Below, one piece after another: positions 55,134-64,000 of a stretch of DNA of 64,000 nucleotides. This stretch comes from Phyllobacterium trifolii (GTDB taxonomy: Bacteria > Pseudomonadota > Alphaproteobacteria > Rhizobiales > Rhizobiaceae), in the NCBI RefSeq assembly GCF_014192095.1, contig NZ_JACHXN010000017.1:1-64000 (forward strand), written 5' to 3'. The notes under the pieces are model-generated. The model made no database searches. It was not told the origin of the DNA and was given only the letters and a program-made list of their open reading frames with translations. The position numbers and the translations under genes are program-made. The first letter of the stretch is position 1, and every line of letters starts with the position of its first letter.

Positions 55134-55310
55134 GCACGGCAGGAATGCGCGGGTTTCGCATCTGAACGTAAACTCTTCCCGCGGCATTTGTTTTGCCTCG
55201 GGGACGAGGGTTCAAAGTCCTGACTGGAATCGAGTTGGCAATGCCCGTCGAAGCTGATGAAAATCGGATCAGCGGGACTTCAGTTACTGTGAGATCGCCG
55301 TGTGTTGTAC

Positions 55311-55401
55311 GCGCAACGCCGAAATGTGCCGCACCTTTGGTCATAGGTTTGGACCAAACCTGTTCGTAAAGCTCCTCCCGAGAAACCGTCGTCACCCTCT
55401 G
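55311..55401 (-). pseudogene. N-terminal scrap of an uncharacterised protein
   Basis: The minus strand reads VSREELYEQVWSKPMTKGAA with HFGVA. This is the frequent start of a hypothetical family ('(T)REELYE.VW(S)(K)PM..(V)A..(Y)G(V)S') found on rhizobial and proteobacterial accessory DNA. Homology stops after about 30 residues. Confidence 0.5.
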
Positions 55402-55703
55402 TCTTCCACGCACTTGCACAAGACCCCCCAACTCCTGTCATCCTGCAATCTAGGATCGAGGTGCGTCTAGTGATTTTATCGGTTTTGACGGTACTTTTTG
55501 AAAGGTGAGATTCGACTTTCGTCGTCCAAGACGCGCGCGAAACGGCCAATAGATGTCGATAGTCCACAGAATTTTTACAGCTGCAGATGCGCCGAAAAAC
55601 CCCATAAAATCAACAGGCAAACTTTTTAGCGGTCCCGTTAGCGCATATGGAGTTGGAAAATAAATTTTTGATAGTGAAAACAAATGCTTAGGGTAAAAAG
55701 AAT

Positions 55704-55892
55704 GATAGAGTGGGCGTAAGGGGTAGCAGAAACGGCGGTAGACGGTGGCAAACGGGCATGGTTTTTTCGGAACACTGCCCCGATAGACGATGAAAGATGG
55801 CGATCGATCGAAAGCGTAACCGAATGTCCGATCGTTCTGCAATCCTCATCTGGATACAGTTCGCCGAAGGCCTACGCCGGTATCATCACAAT
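55704..55892. repeat. Dispersed repeat, copy B
   Basis: Same orientation and about three-quarters identical by eye to 33848-34031. A 26-base identity starts at CGGCGGTAGACGGTGGCAAA (55734). The segment between the copies is about 21.7 kb and holds the mdc operon and the hydrolase-efflux cluster. No terminal inverted repeats or open frame define it as an IS. Confidence 0.75.
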
Positions 55893-56059
55893 GGAGTGGT
55901 CCTTCCATTGCTCCGCGGAAAAGCAGCTAATTGGACTTTCGTTCTCTAACCTGTGGTTTAAGCAAGTTATTGGCGATTTTCCATCGCGTACCCAATGATT
56001 GGTCCGCAACGAATCGGACCTATGCCCACCCCACATGATTCGCCTTGCCACGCCTTAGG

Positions 56060-56349
56060 CAGCCTACTGTGCATCCAAAGGTGCGGTGCTGGCACTCACG
56101 CGCCAGGCAGGTGTGCAACATGCACCGCTGAATATTCAGATCAATTCCGTTTCACCCGGCACGACCATGACCGGGCTACAGCGGGATGTAACGGAAGAGC
56201 AGCGTGCGGCATTCCTGCCACTCACCCCGATTGGCCGCTTTGCAGCATCGGAAGAAGTGTCCGCGGTCATCGTCTTCCTGTGCTCGACCGGCTCCTCTTT
56301 CATGACCGGCGCCGATGTCAGCATCGACGGCGGAATGGTTGCGCTATGA
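56060..56349 (+). pseudogene. C-terminal fragment of an SDR-family dehydrogenase
   Basis: ASKGAVLALTRQ follows the position of the catalytic YxxxK, then INSVSPGTTMTGLQRDVTEE and FMTGADVSIDGGMVAL end the protein at 56349. The cofactor-binding half and catalytic Tyr are missing. Its stop overlaps the start of the next gene by 4 bases, showing they once formed an operon. Confidence 0.75.
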
Positions 56350-56901
56350 GGGTTCTGATGACCGGAAGTGCGGGGTTGATCGGAATGGCCGCCCGCGAAG
56401 CTATTACGGCAGCCGGGCACATTGTGACCGCAATGACGTCACGGACTTCGGCCGTGAAGACAGCAAAGTCTGGATCATCGGTTTGGACAATAGGGATGCA
56501 CTCGACAAGCTCATCAGGGAACATGCGATCGAGGCCATTGTTTACTGTGCAGCCATTTCAGGTCCTATGATGGCTCGGACGATCCGCTGAAGATCGTTGC
56601 GGTTAACATTGACGCGACCGCTTTGCTGCCTGATCTGGCTCGTATCCATAGGCTGAAGCGTTTTGTGTTCTGCTCTTCGATCAGTGTTTACGGCGATGCA
56701 GGCATGGTTGTCATTGATGAAGGGACCGCGCTTCATCCGACCTCGGTCTGCGGCGCCAGCAAGGCCGCATGCGAACAATTGGTTGAAGGTTTGCCGCGGA
56801 ATATGGCCTGGAGGGTGTTAGTCTCGGGATTGGACGCGTCTATGGTCACGTGCGCGATGTTACCGCAACGGCCAGGCCAACGCCAAAAACGACTATCTTG
56901 A
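56346..56901 (+). pseudogene. NAD-dependent epimerase/dehydratase, frameshifted and truncated
   Basis: ATG 56346 gives MRVLMTGSAGLIGMAAREAI (a Rossmann GxxGxxG). A second frame continues DVTDFGREDSKVWIIGLDN and EAIVYCAAISGP. A third gives LKIVAVNIDATALLPDLARI, RFVFCSSISVYGDAG and GASKAACEQLVEG. The pattern is the extended SDR family, with the catalytic Ser and a degraded YxxxK. At least two frame changes and a lost C-terminus are visible. Confidence 0.75.
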
Positions 56902-57153
56902 GCCACCAGGGAGTGGAATATTTATGTCGTTCAAGTTTTTTGTTATTCATCACCGCAACCTCATATGGGAATGAAATACCGCGGGGATTTGACAAGGGCT
57001 ATCATTCACTCCGCATAGTCGCGACAAACCAATGTATAATTTCCTCACAAGGGCTTCGAATATAGTCTGGCTGAGTAGCGAAACCTCCCTTCACTTTGCT
57101 ACTGCTTCGGTGTATTTCCGTCCACCGCAGTGTCGCGGATTTCGATCCGCTGG
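56902..57153. other. Intergenic stretch, nothing recognised
   Basis: No recognisable frame or RNA was found. It separates the epimerase remnant from the terminator and the convergent MFS gene. Confidence 0.4.
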
Positions 57154-57188
57154 ACCGTCCAGTCCCTCTCACTGGGCGGTTCCTTTTT
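57154..57188 (+). terminator. Rho-independent terminator
   Basis: ACCGTCCAGT (57154-57163) pairs with ACTGGGCGGT (57171-57180) with one G-T wobble around a 7-base loop. It is followed by TCCTTTTT. It would end plus-strand transcription coming from the epimerase remnant side and lies 60 bases from the stop of the convergent MFS gene. Confidence 0.7.
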
Positions 57189-57250
57189 GAGGATAGGGCG
57201 GCGGCCTCCAAAGAACGCCCTCGTTCACCCGGGTGGCCGTGATCCCCCGT

Positions 57251-58639
57251 TCAGGCCAATCCGGGCTGTCCCGCTACTTCGTAGCGAGCCCGGCTCAGGC
57301 TGACAAGGCTTGCGATTGCCGCGCAACCGCTGGCAATGACGACCGCAGATTCGAGCGCGGTCGGCAACGGCAGGATTGCGAAGATGATCGACATGCTGAT
57401 CCCGCCCAAGGTTTGGCCCAGAAGCCGCGCGGTACCTTGCATGGCGCCAGCCGCACCGCTTCTGGCTTTCGGTGCCGACAGAAGGAGAATTCGGTTGTTC
57501 GGAGTCTGGAACAGTCCGAAACCGAAGCCGGCGATCATCGTTCCGGCGATAAATGCGATGCCTCTCGGGTCAGGCGGGGCGAAACCGACTATGAGAAGTC
57601 CCAGGGCCAGCAGCGCCCCGCCGATGGCGCAAAGCCATGCCGTTTTGAAGCGGTTTGCCAGGCGTCCCGAAACCGGTGCAATGATCGCGGTCGCGGCAGG
57701 CCAGGGCATCATGTATAGACCTGCCAGTACCGGCGTCATGTGGTAGGTGTGCTGAAGGTAGAAGGGCAGTGCGATATAGCTCAACATCTGGCCGCAGAAG
57801 CAGGATATCGAGGCGATGACCGCTACCCGGAATGCCGGCGCCGCCAGCAGGTCCGTCGGGACGATCGGGGCGCCGCTGTTCTGTTCGAGGCGCAGCAGAA
57901 CGAAGAGGCAGACCAGGGCAGTGGCGATAAGGGCGGTACCACTCACTGGCGCGGTCACGATATGGTCGGCGCCGCAGAAGAAGAGAATGAACATCAGTGT
58001 ATTGGCAAGCAAGGCCTTCGCGTTCAACTTTCGCTGTGCGCCCTCGATCTGCCCAAGCACACTGCCGCCGATGAGAACGATGACGCCGAGCGGCAGATTG
58101 ACCGCAAACAGCCAGGGCCAGTTCGTTACAGAAAGGATCGCGGCGGCGATACCGGGACCGGCAGCGGCCGAGATTGCGATGACCATGGCATTGATGCCAA
58201 TGATCGGACCCAGCATGTGCTGCGGCACGGCCGCGCGCAGGTTCATCATGCCAAGCGCCATGATCGCGCCGCCTCCCAAGCCCTGCGCGAAACGGGCGAG
58301 AATCAGCAACGGAAGGTTGCCCGCGAAGGCGCACGCCGCGGAGGCTACGGTGAACAGCGCCACGCCGACCAAGAAGATACGCCGCGCGCCGTAGATTTCA
58401 CCCAGCGCGCCGCAGGGAAGAATGGCGACAAGTACGGCCAGCTGATAGGCCGAGACGACCCATACGGTACTACCCGCTTCCGCGTGCAGCGAGAGGGCAA
58501 TCGAGGGCAAGGCCAAATTGGCAATGGCTCCGTCCAAAACGACCAGGACGATCGTCAGAAGTATCATCGCAACAGCCAGGTGCCGTCGAGGCGACTCCAG
58601 GCCATCTTGCAAAACGGGTGCGGTGGAGGTGAAGGTCAT
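57251..58639 (-). CDS. MFS drug-resistance transporter (DHA2-like)
   Basis: This 462-residue permease has about 14 hydrophobic helices. VVLDGAIANLALPSIALSLH with VVSAYQLAVLVAILPCGALG, GARRIFLVGVALFTVASAAC and RFAQGLGGGAIMALGMMNLR are the DHA2 helix 1-4 motifs. It is encoded divergently from a LysR regulator 121 bases away, the common arrangement for an inducible pump. The exported compound is unknown. Confidence 0.9.
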   Translation of the reverse strand: MTFTSTAPVLQDGLESPRRHLAVAMILLTIVLVVLDGAIANLALPSIALSLHAEAGSTVWVVSAYQLAVLVAILPCGALGEIYGARRIFLVGVALFTVASAACAFAGNLPLLILARFAQGLGGGAIMALGMMNLRAAVPQHMLGPIIGINAMVIAISAAAGPGIAAAILSVTNWPWLFAVNLPLGVIVLIGGSVLGQIEGAQRKLNAKALLANTLMFILFFCGADHIVTAPVSGTALIATALVCLFVLLRLEQNSGAPIVPTDLLAAPAFRVAVIASISCFCGQMLSYIALPFYLQHTYHMTPVLAGLYMMPWPAATAIIAPVSGRLANRFKTAWLCAIGGALLALGLLIVGFAPPDPRGIAFIAGTMIAGFGFGLFQTPNNRILLLSAPKARSGAAGAMQGTARLLGQTLGGISMSIIFAILPLPTALESAVVIASGCAAIASLVSLSRARYEVAGQPGLA

Positions 58640-58760
58640 CGAGAAACTCCCAATCTTTGTCAGATGGCTGGCTACTTAATCCTCGCAAATCACTTGCGCC
58701 AGACGCAACGAAATCAATTGGCCGTTGCGTTTGACGCCATGCATGAGTAGAATGCGGGCC

Positions 58761-59660
58761 ATGGCTGATCTCGATCTCAACCTTTTGGTGGCTCTGGATG
58801 CTTTGCTGCGCGAGCAAAGCGTATCGGCCGCTGCTCGCCGGCTTGGGCTGAGCACATCCGCCATGAGCCGGACGCTGTCACGGTTGAGGATCGCGCTGGG
58901 TGATCCGATCCTCGTGCCGGCCGGGCGTGGCATGGTCGCGACCCCGCATGCCCTGGCGATTGCCGAGGACGTGCATTTGTTGAAAGAAGCTGTGAAAACG
59001 GTGCTTAGTCCGCCGTCGACAGTGGAAATCCGGGAGGTGCGGCGTCACTTCACGATCCGCGCCAATGAGGCATTCGTGCTTCTCTATGCCGCCGGTTTGA
59101 GTGCTGCCGTGACGAACACTGCGCCCGGGATACGGCTTCGCTTTGCGCCGAGATCGGATAAGGACGTTCAGCCTTTGAGGGACGCGGAGGTCGATTTGGA
59201 CATTGGTGTCCTGCCGGCCGACAGCGGCGAGCTGCGTTGCCAAACCCTTTTCGAGGACCGGTATGTCGGTCTCGCAAGGGCAGGGCACCCGATCTTCGAT
59301 GCAGATATGATCACAGTCGAGCGATATGCCGCCTGGGGCCACGTCCTCTTTTCAATGCAAGCGGACTTTGCCGGTCCGGTCGACAGGGCACTCGCCGAAT
59401 TGGGCCTTTACCGTGATGTCAGACTGATCGTGCCAAGTTTTCCGGCGGTGATTGCAGTTGCGGTAGCATCCGATCTGATCGGCTCGGCTCCGAAGTCTTA
59501 CTGCAAGTCCGCCGCGATAGGCCAGATCAAGACCTTTGACCTGCCGGTCGCCATGTCGGGCTTTAGCATCGTACAGGCTTGGCACCCGCGGATGGATGCA
59601 GATCCCGTTCATCGCTGGCTGAGGGCTCTGATTTTTGAGACGTTCCGCTCGGTGAACTGA
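58761..59660 (+). CDS. LysR-family transcriptional regulator
   Basis: This regulator has about 299 residues. The N-terminal HTH (LNLLVALDALLREQSVSAAA, RRLGLSTSAMSRTLSRLR) is followed by the two-lobed effector domain (HFTIRANEAFVLLYAAG, DLDIGVLPAD). ATG 58761 (MADLDLN) matches family starts; ATG 58752 is in frame, and neither has a clear ribosome site. It is divergent from the MFS pump and likely controls it from the shared intergenic region. Confidence 0.88.
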   Translation: MADLDLNLLVALDALLREQSVSAAARRLGLSTSAMSRTLSRLRIALGDPILVPAGRGMVATPHALAIAEDVHLLKEAVKTVLSPPSTVEIREVRRHFTIRANEAFVLLYAAGLSAAVTNTAPGIRLRFAPRSDKDVQPLRDAEVDLDIGVLPADSGELRCQTLFEDRYVGLARAGHPIFDADMITVERYAAWGHVLFSMQADFAGPVDRALAELGLYRDVRLIVPSFPAVIAVAVASDLIGSAPKSYCKSAAIGQIKTFDLPVAMSGFSIVQAWHPRMDADPVHRWLRALIFETFRSVN

Positions 59661-59845
59661 GTGTGCGTGCCAGCCGGCAAGCGCTTGGCTGTATTCCGCA
59701 GGTGCGAATCGGCAATCTTGTTCAAGGCAGGAGAGAGGTTTTCGGCAACCGGCACCTACGGCTGTTGAGCGGAGAACCACCACTACGGGAGCTACTGTTC
59801 GATTCCCTTCAGGGCGGTCAAGTTTCGGCATGGCAGCGTCCGCGG

Positions 59846-60415
59846 CTATGTCTTCGCGAGCAACAGCGCTGCTTGCACGCCCCCTTCCAAAATTTGTGCT
59901 GCCACAATCTCGTTAGAAACCGCTCGAGCAATTTGCAGGGTACCCACCATCAGAGCGAAAATTGCCATGGCGCGTTCACGCGATGACGATGACGAAGGTG
60001 GAAGATAAGAAGCGAGTGTTTCGACGTACTTCCCCAGTCCAACCTCGTATGCGTTACGCGTCGAATCCGGTTGCCGTCCGATTTCAGGTAAAAGGGCCGC
60101 TGAAGGACACCCATCCTCGGTTCCATGCAAGTGAGCGACGTTCAGGTAATGGCGAATAACATCTTCAATCCCCAACTCCGCCGCACCGGCTTGCTCCAGA
60201 CTTGCACGCTGATCCGTCAGCGCACTTACAATGGCCTCCCTTACGAGAGCTTCCTTCGATTCAAAGTGCGGATAGAAGGCTCCGTTTGTGAGTCCGGCTT
60301 CGGACATGATCCCCGCCAGGCCCGAGGCTGCCGCACCGTCTTTTCGAAAGCGCTTGGAAGCGACGTCGATTATTCGACGCCGCGTGTTCTCCTTGTGACC
60401 CTTTTCAAAGCGCAT
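59846..60415 (-). CDS. TetR/AcrR-family repressor
   Basis: This 189-residue protein has the TetR HTH in TRRRIIDVASKRFRKDGAAA and GLTNGAFYPHFESKEALVRE (about 10-55). The helical C-terminal domain (EDVIRHYLNVAHLHGTEDGC ... SAALLPEIGRQP) is of the TetR_C group seen in NemR-like proteins; the CPSAAL stretch has one Cys that could sense electrophiles. It is downstream of the DUF302 and amidase genes on the same strand and may regulate them. Confidence 0.87.
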   Translation of the reverse strand: MRFEKGHKENTRRRIIDVASKRFRKDGAAASGLAGIMSEAGLTNGAFYPHFESKEALVREAIVSALTDQRASLEQAGAAELGIEDVIRHYLNVAHLHGTEDGCPSAALLPEIGRQPDSTRNAYEVGLGKYVETLASYLPPSSSSSRERAMAIFALMVGTLQIARAVSNEIVAAQILEGGVQAALLLAKT

Positions 60416-60486
60416 CTATGTCTTCCGTGAATGTTCAGCTTCTGCATCAGATCGTTGCTGCGATTGGCATGTGGGCTCGCGACAGC

Positions 60487-60972
60487 CTACGCGGCTGCCG
60501 ATTCAAGCACGGCTTGCAGATCGTTATCAAGCTTTCGCGCAACTTCGTTGACTTTCTGGTCAGCGAACTGGCCAAAAGTCGAGATCGGACGATCGTACTC
60601 GAATGCCACGCCGTCATTGTCCTCGCGTAGCAGCACCCGAACTGGTGCGTAAAGGCCGGCAGACATGCGATGTCGCGTCATCTTCGATGCCGTCAGCGGA
60701 TTGCCGATGTCGTACTGTATCGACTGACGCTGAAGTCCGGCCACCTGAAGGAGCGCGCCGTGATCTCTAAAACCGAAAATTGAAAGCGCCGGTAAAGCCT
60801 CCAATTCGCGAAGCGCTCGGGTCGTTTCCCGATAACGGAGCAGCGTAAAGATGCCGTCATCAATACGTGGGATCATGCTTTCCAGCTTTGACTTGACGAC
60901 GCCAAAGTCCTTGCTGGAGTGGATCGTAACATGTTCAACGTCAATTTTTTGGATGTCGATCATATTTGCCAT
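60487..60972 (-). CDS. DUF302 domain protein
   Basis: This 161-residue soluble protein lacks a signal peptide. The DUF302 pattern is YDIGNPLTASKMTRHRMSAG, LYAPVRVLLREDN, FEYDRPISTFGQFAD and VARKLDNDLQAVL. The family has a compact alpha/beta fold and an unknown role, and is often found beside oxidoreductases and TetR regulators. It is 53 bases after the amidase and 71 before the TetR gene. Confidence 0.82.
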   Translation of the reverse strand: MANMIDIQKIDVEHVTIHSSKDFGVVKSKLESMIPRIDDGIFTLLRYRETTRALRELEALPALSIFGFRDHGALLQVAGLQRQSIQYDIGNPLTASKMTRHRMSAGLYAPVRVLLREDNDGVAFEYDRPISTFGQFADQKVNEVARKLDNDLQAVLESAAA

Positions 60973-61025
60973 TTTAGGGGCCCTTTTTAATTAGAGTTGG
61001 TTGAGACTCTTGTCCGGTTTGTTTT

Positions 61026-62474
61026 TCAAAGAGACGAGATACCGAGCGTCTCCACCCGAGGGGCGATTTCCAACAGTCTGCGATCACCACCCAAGGGAGC
61101 ATCGATCTCAAGGCCGATGGGAAGATGGTTGCTCGCATTGCCCATGGGGAGGCTGATCCCTGGAAGGCCCGCACCACTTGCTCGAACAGTGTTCTTCGCT
61201 AAAGCAGCGTAGGTAACCTCCCGCCCTGCGATTGAAAACAGGTTCTCTTTTCCGATCTCCGGTGCCGTGCAGGGGGTCGTCGGGAAAAGAAGCGCCTCAG
61301 CCCCACTTGTCGCGAAGGCGTCTTTGAATCGCCGCTGGATTTCGGGCCGATCATTTGCCAATGCCACGTTATAAACATCCTGAGAAAGCCATTGGGATCC
61401 ACTCGGCAGTACATGATGCTGCCACGCCTCTTTCAGACCCGGCTTAAGGTCTCGGTAAATCTCCTCGAATGACGTGGGAATAGCATTATCTTCAAGGAAA
61501 TCGGCAATCGCATGCATCGTGTCATGGAAGAAGATGTTCCATGTTGTTGTGTCGGCAAGCGCTGAAAAGCCTTCTCCCAAGTCGATCTCAACGATCTCGG
61601 CTCCGGCGTCGTGCAGTCTGCGTATAATGTCTCTGAAACGCGCTTCAACTTCTGCGTCGACCAGGTCCAGATATTGCTTCGGTGCATATGCGAACCTGAC
61701 GCCCTTGAGGCTGCCCGGTTCGGGTCCCATCAATGCAGGAGGAGCGTTAGTGACAATCTGATCGATGAGCTCGCAATCTTCGACAGTGCGGGCGAAGACG
61801 CCAGTCGTGTCGAGAACGTGGGAGATCGGCGCGACACCGTTTCGCGGCCAGCGTCCTGTCGTTGGCTTAAAACCAACCACTCCGCACAGCGATGCTGGCA
61901 CGCGGATCGAACCGACGGTGTCTCCTCCGAAAGCTGCAGGTACGATCCCGGCAGCGACGGCTGCGGCAGACCCACTTGACGATCCGCCACTGACCCGATT
62001 ATGAGCGCGAGGGTTTTGCACCTGGCCATAGGGATTGTTGTCGCCAGTCAACCCGTAGGACATCTCAACGAGGTTATTCTTTCCGAATACAATTGCCCCG
62101 GCTTCCTTGATTGCACTGACGACCTCGGCGTCTTGCGCGGGTACAAAATCTTTCAGATTGCTGACGCCGAGAGTCGTGCGCAGGCCGCTTGTCAAATAGC
62201 TATCCTTGACGCCCAGAGGAACGCCAAGCAAGGGACCGGACGCGCCAACGGATCGGGATTTGTCGACCTTGCGCGCCGCGGCAATAACAGCCTCTTCGTC
62301 AATCGTGATGAAAGCCTTGATATCCGACTGTTCCCGGGCACGCTCGAGAAGTGCTTCAGCGTATGACTCTGCCGTGAAGTCGCCGCTGTTAATGGCGCGA
62401 GCAGCTTGTGCAACACCGATCGCTTCGAAACCAGCGGCATTGCCGGTCTGACCTGACTGTACTTCCTTTTGCAT
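61026..62474 (-). CDS. Amidase signature-family hydrolase
   Basis: This 482-residue protein starts at ATG 62474, which follows GTGAGG; an earlier ATG at 62492 lacks a ribosome site. The Ser-cisSer-Lys triad is clear: Lys90 (GVPLGVKDS), Ser165/166 in SGGSSSGSA and Ser189 in GGDTVGSIRVP. It would cleave an amide bond in the cytosol; similarity is to general amidases rather than GatA because no GatB or GatC is near. It is in line with DUF302 and TetR genes. The substrate is unknown. Confidence 0.9.
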   Translation of the reverse strand: MQKEVQSGQTGNAAGFEAIGVAQAARAINSGDFTAESYAEALLERAREQSDIKAFITIDEEAVIAAARKVDKSRSVGASGPLLGVPLGVKDSYLTSGLRTTLGVSNLKDFVPAQDAEVVSAIKEAGAIVFGKNNLVEMSYGLTGDNNPYGQVQNPRAHNRVSGGSSSGSAAAVAAGIVPAAFGGDTVGSIRVPASLCGVVGFKPTTGRWPRNGVAPISHVLDTTGVFARTVEDCELIDQIVTNAPPALMGPEPGSLKGVRFAYAPKQYLDLVDAEVEARFRDIIRRLHDAGAEIVEIDLGEGFSALADTTTWNIFFHDTMHAIADFLEDNAIPTSFEEIYRDLKPGLKEAWQHHVLPSGSQWLSQDVYNVALANDRPEIQRRFKDAFATSGAEALLFPTTPCTAPEIGKENLFSIAGREVTYAALAKNTVRASGAGLPGISLPMGNASNHLPIGLEIDAPLGGDRRLLEIAPRVETLGISSL

Positions 62475-63096
62475 CGGAATCCTCACTTTCATTTGCGTGT
62501 TGATAGAGCGCCGCGTGGAACACCGGCTATGAAGCTCAACTATTGGAGTACGAACATAATATCAAATTATGATCATAATGCAACGGGCTTTTTTAAAGGC
62601 GTTTTGCTGGCGGTTCACTAAAGTAGAGGACGCGAGAGAACCGCGACGAAGTCATTTCTGGATGGATGGACCCTGCGGTGGCAAAAGGCGACGAGACAAT
62701 CCGCAGCCAGGCCGAACGGGCCGTATAGGGCTGGGACAATTCGCGAGATTGCCCAGCAGAGGTGTGCTTGGAATTTGCGAAAAGTTCGCCCAGGACCCGA
62801 GCACCAACTTATTTCGCCGTCGAGCCGGCACTTGGCATCTCGCGTGGTATAAGCTGCGGAAGGGAGCATAAAATGCGCACTGGTGAACAGCCATTCTTGC
62901 AGCGTTCTCACCAACGATAAAGAGTGGCTACGGCCGTCAAAGAGAGCAGGGAAACTGCGCATCGCTTGCTCACTGCTTTTAATTCACTATCGGCAGGTCG
63001 AGCCCTCGACGTATTTAGCTTTGTCCTCGAATCTCGAAGCAAATGTCTCGTGCCAACGCGGCGACTGCCCTTGGCCGCCGCCGCTCGTAGCCATCG
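62475..63096. other. Intergenic stretch, no confident gene
   Basis: About 600 bases separate the amidase start from the TetR stop. One plus-strand frame near 62630-62690 reads RDEVISGWMDPAVAKGDETI and stops, possibly a scrap of a protein end. Other frames are irregular. The amidase promoter should lie in 62480-62600. Confidence 0.4.
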
Positions 63097-63720
63097 CTAA
63101 GTAAGTAGGACACTGAAAACTATCGACTTGAATTCGAGTAGAGGTTCATCGCTCCTATCGGCCCGCATGCGCAACAATGCACCCTCCCAGCTGTTCAGTA
63201 CGAAGCGAGCTAGCAATTCTGCCGGCATACGACTATCGATCGCGCCGTCATCCTGCGCTTGGGCGATACAGGTTTCGAAATATCCGCTCCACGCTGCGAA
63301 ATGTTTCACGAGACGCTCACGCATGAGGGCGCTGTGATCAGCAACCTCCGCACTGATGTTTCCGAGCAGGCAACCTCTCACAAAGCCGGCCGCCCTGAAC
63401 GCTTCGATCAGCTCATCAAAATAAGCTTCCAGGCGGGCAAGCGGTGCAATTTCGGCATCGCAAAGCATGCTGCGAAGCTTGTCCTCATTTCGGTTGAAGT
63501 AAGCATCAAGGACGTCAGCACCGAAAACTTCCTTGCTTGCAAAATGATTATAGAATGACCCCTTGGGAACTCCGACCCTCTCAGCGATGCCCTGAACGCC
63601 CGTCGCGGCATATCCCTCAGCATAAAACATCTGCAACCCCGCCTTGACGAGATTGTCGCGAGTGCCGGGCTTTGGTTTCGGGCCCCGTCGGGCAGCAGGC
63701 GAAGATTTCACGCAATGCAT
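63097..63720 (-). CDS. TetR/AcrR-family repressor
   Basis: This 207-residue repressor begins with a basic arm (RRGPKPKPGTRDNLVKAGLQ) and has the HTH GVQGIAERVGVPKGSFYNHF at about 40-60. The ligand domain (YFDELIEAFRAAGFVRGCLL, GNISAEVAD) is the TetR_C form common to AcuR-like regulators, with a Cys in RGCLLGN. It is divergent from the hydrolase fragment at the right edge, its probable former target. Confidence 0.88.
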   Translation of the reverse strand: MHCVKSSPAARRGPKPKPGTRDNLVKAGLQMFYAEGYAATGVQGIAERVGVPKGSFYNHFASKEVFGADVLDAYFNRNEDKLRSMLCDAEIAPLARLEAYFDELIEAFRAAGFVRGCLLGNISAEVADHSALMRERLVKHFAAWSGYFETCIAQAQDDGAIDSRMPAELLARFVLNSWEGALLRMRADRSDEPLLEFKSIVFSVLLT

Positions 63721-63812
63721 CCTTGACTAATTAATTCCGACCGGTCACTTTATAATTATCGCTTCTGCACGAGCGGTGTCAAGAACGGTATCTGCGGCAG
63801 GGAGAAAAAGCT

Positions 63813-63995
63813 GTGGTTTTAAGGCTGGACATAGAAATTCTCGTCGATGACGGAATTGAGCTGCCTGCTTGGTTGTTTCTGACCGAGGTGTCGGGCCCGC
63901 GTCCTGTGGCGCATGGGCTCCACCGGACCGGAGAAAACGGCCTCGAGCGTCTTTCCAAAGCATTTGCAGCCTATCCCGCTGGACCATTGGCATAA
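63813..63995 (+). pseudogene. N-terminal fragment of an alpha/beta hydrolase (dienelactone hydrolase-like)
   Basis: GTG 63813 leads to LDIEILVDDGIELPAWLFLT, then GPRPVAHGLHRTGENGLERL with SKAFA. This recalls '(V)(T)(I)...DG(I).L(R)G(W)L(F)(V)P...(PHP)(A)(I)(T)(M)(A)HG(Y)(A)G.(K)(E)..LE(R)(F)A..FA'. Bases seem lost around the oxyanion loop, and the frame stops at 63995. The window ends here, so a longer broken gene may continue. Confidence 0.5.
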
Positions 63996-64000
63996 TGAGG

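Noticed and set aside
57002-57211. Possible RNA gene or tRNA-like fold near the terminator
   Set aside because: No cloverleaf or acceptor stem could be drawn; only the terminator hairpin holds up.

Overview
The window looks like an accessory region (plasmid or genomic island) of an alphaproteobacterium of the order Rhizobiales. Supporting signs are a DUF982 protein, a CIRCE-controlled groESL pair, a BigR/Blh sulfide operon of the plant-associated type, rhizobial Hsp20 and ROSE-like sequences, and dense catabolic and ABC-transport operons. Intact operons alternate with many eroded genes. I count about 18 frameshifted or truncated remnants, plus traces of an IS3-family element, a group II intron reverse transcriptase and a tyrosine integrase.

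Layout. 1-9.5 kb is a worn stress-response segment: IS3 end, rsgA, a small lipoprotein gene, remnants of RraA, an enolase-superfamily enzyme and DegP, a YghA-like SDR, DUF982, groES-groEL under CIRCE, and a truncated hsp20 behind a ROSE-like leader. 10-14.2 kb is a four-gene acid-sugar operon (permease, DUF1537 kinase, PdxA2-like dehydrogenase, DeoR repressor), most likely for a threonate or erythronate, with TTGCG-type operator repeats. 15.4-18.7 kb is the blh-bigR sulfide/persulfide operon, whose last gene (TauE/SafE) is frameshifted.

19.5-29.0 kb is one long minus-strand amide operon: amiC and amiR (sensor and ANTAR antiterminator), a substrate-binding protein, two permeases and two ATPases, an acetamidase/formamidase, and a double-domain nitrilase whose second domain has lost two of three catalytic residues. 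Its leader has a good promoter, a hairpin with an A1/G4 hexaloop and an intrinsic terminator just before amiC, as expected for ANTAR control. 29.1-31.0 kb is a heavy-metal P-type ATPase with a TPCPL membrane motif. 32.0-33.5 kb is an AbiE toxin-antitoxin pair with its own operator palindrome.

34.3-42.9 kb carries the biotin-independent malonate decarboxylase operon mdcACDEGBH with a divergent AEC (MdcF-like) carrier and a secreted alpha/beta hydrolase, followed by Ohr, an AraC regulator and a large winged-helix/ATPase regulator. 47.8-54.2 kb holds an SDR, a chloroperoxidase-like hydrolase, an oxalate-decarboxylase-like bicupin and an EmrAB-type efflux pair. Two related repeats in the same orientation (about 33.85 and 55.70 kb) bracket this roughly 22 kb block. 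The right end has an MFS pump with a divergent LysR, an amidase-DUF302-TetR set, another TetR gene and more gene fragments. No tRNA, rRNA or CRISPR array was seen.
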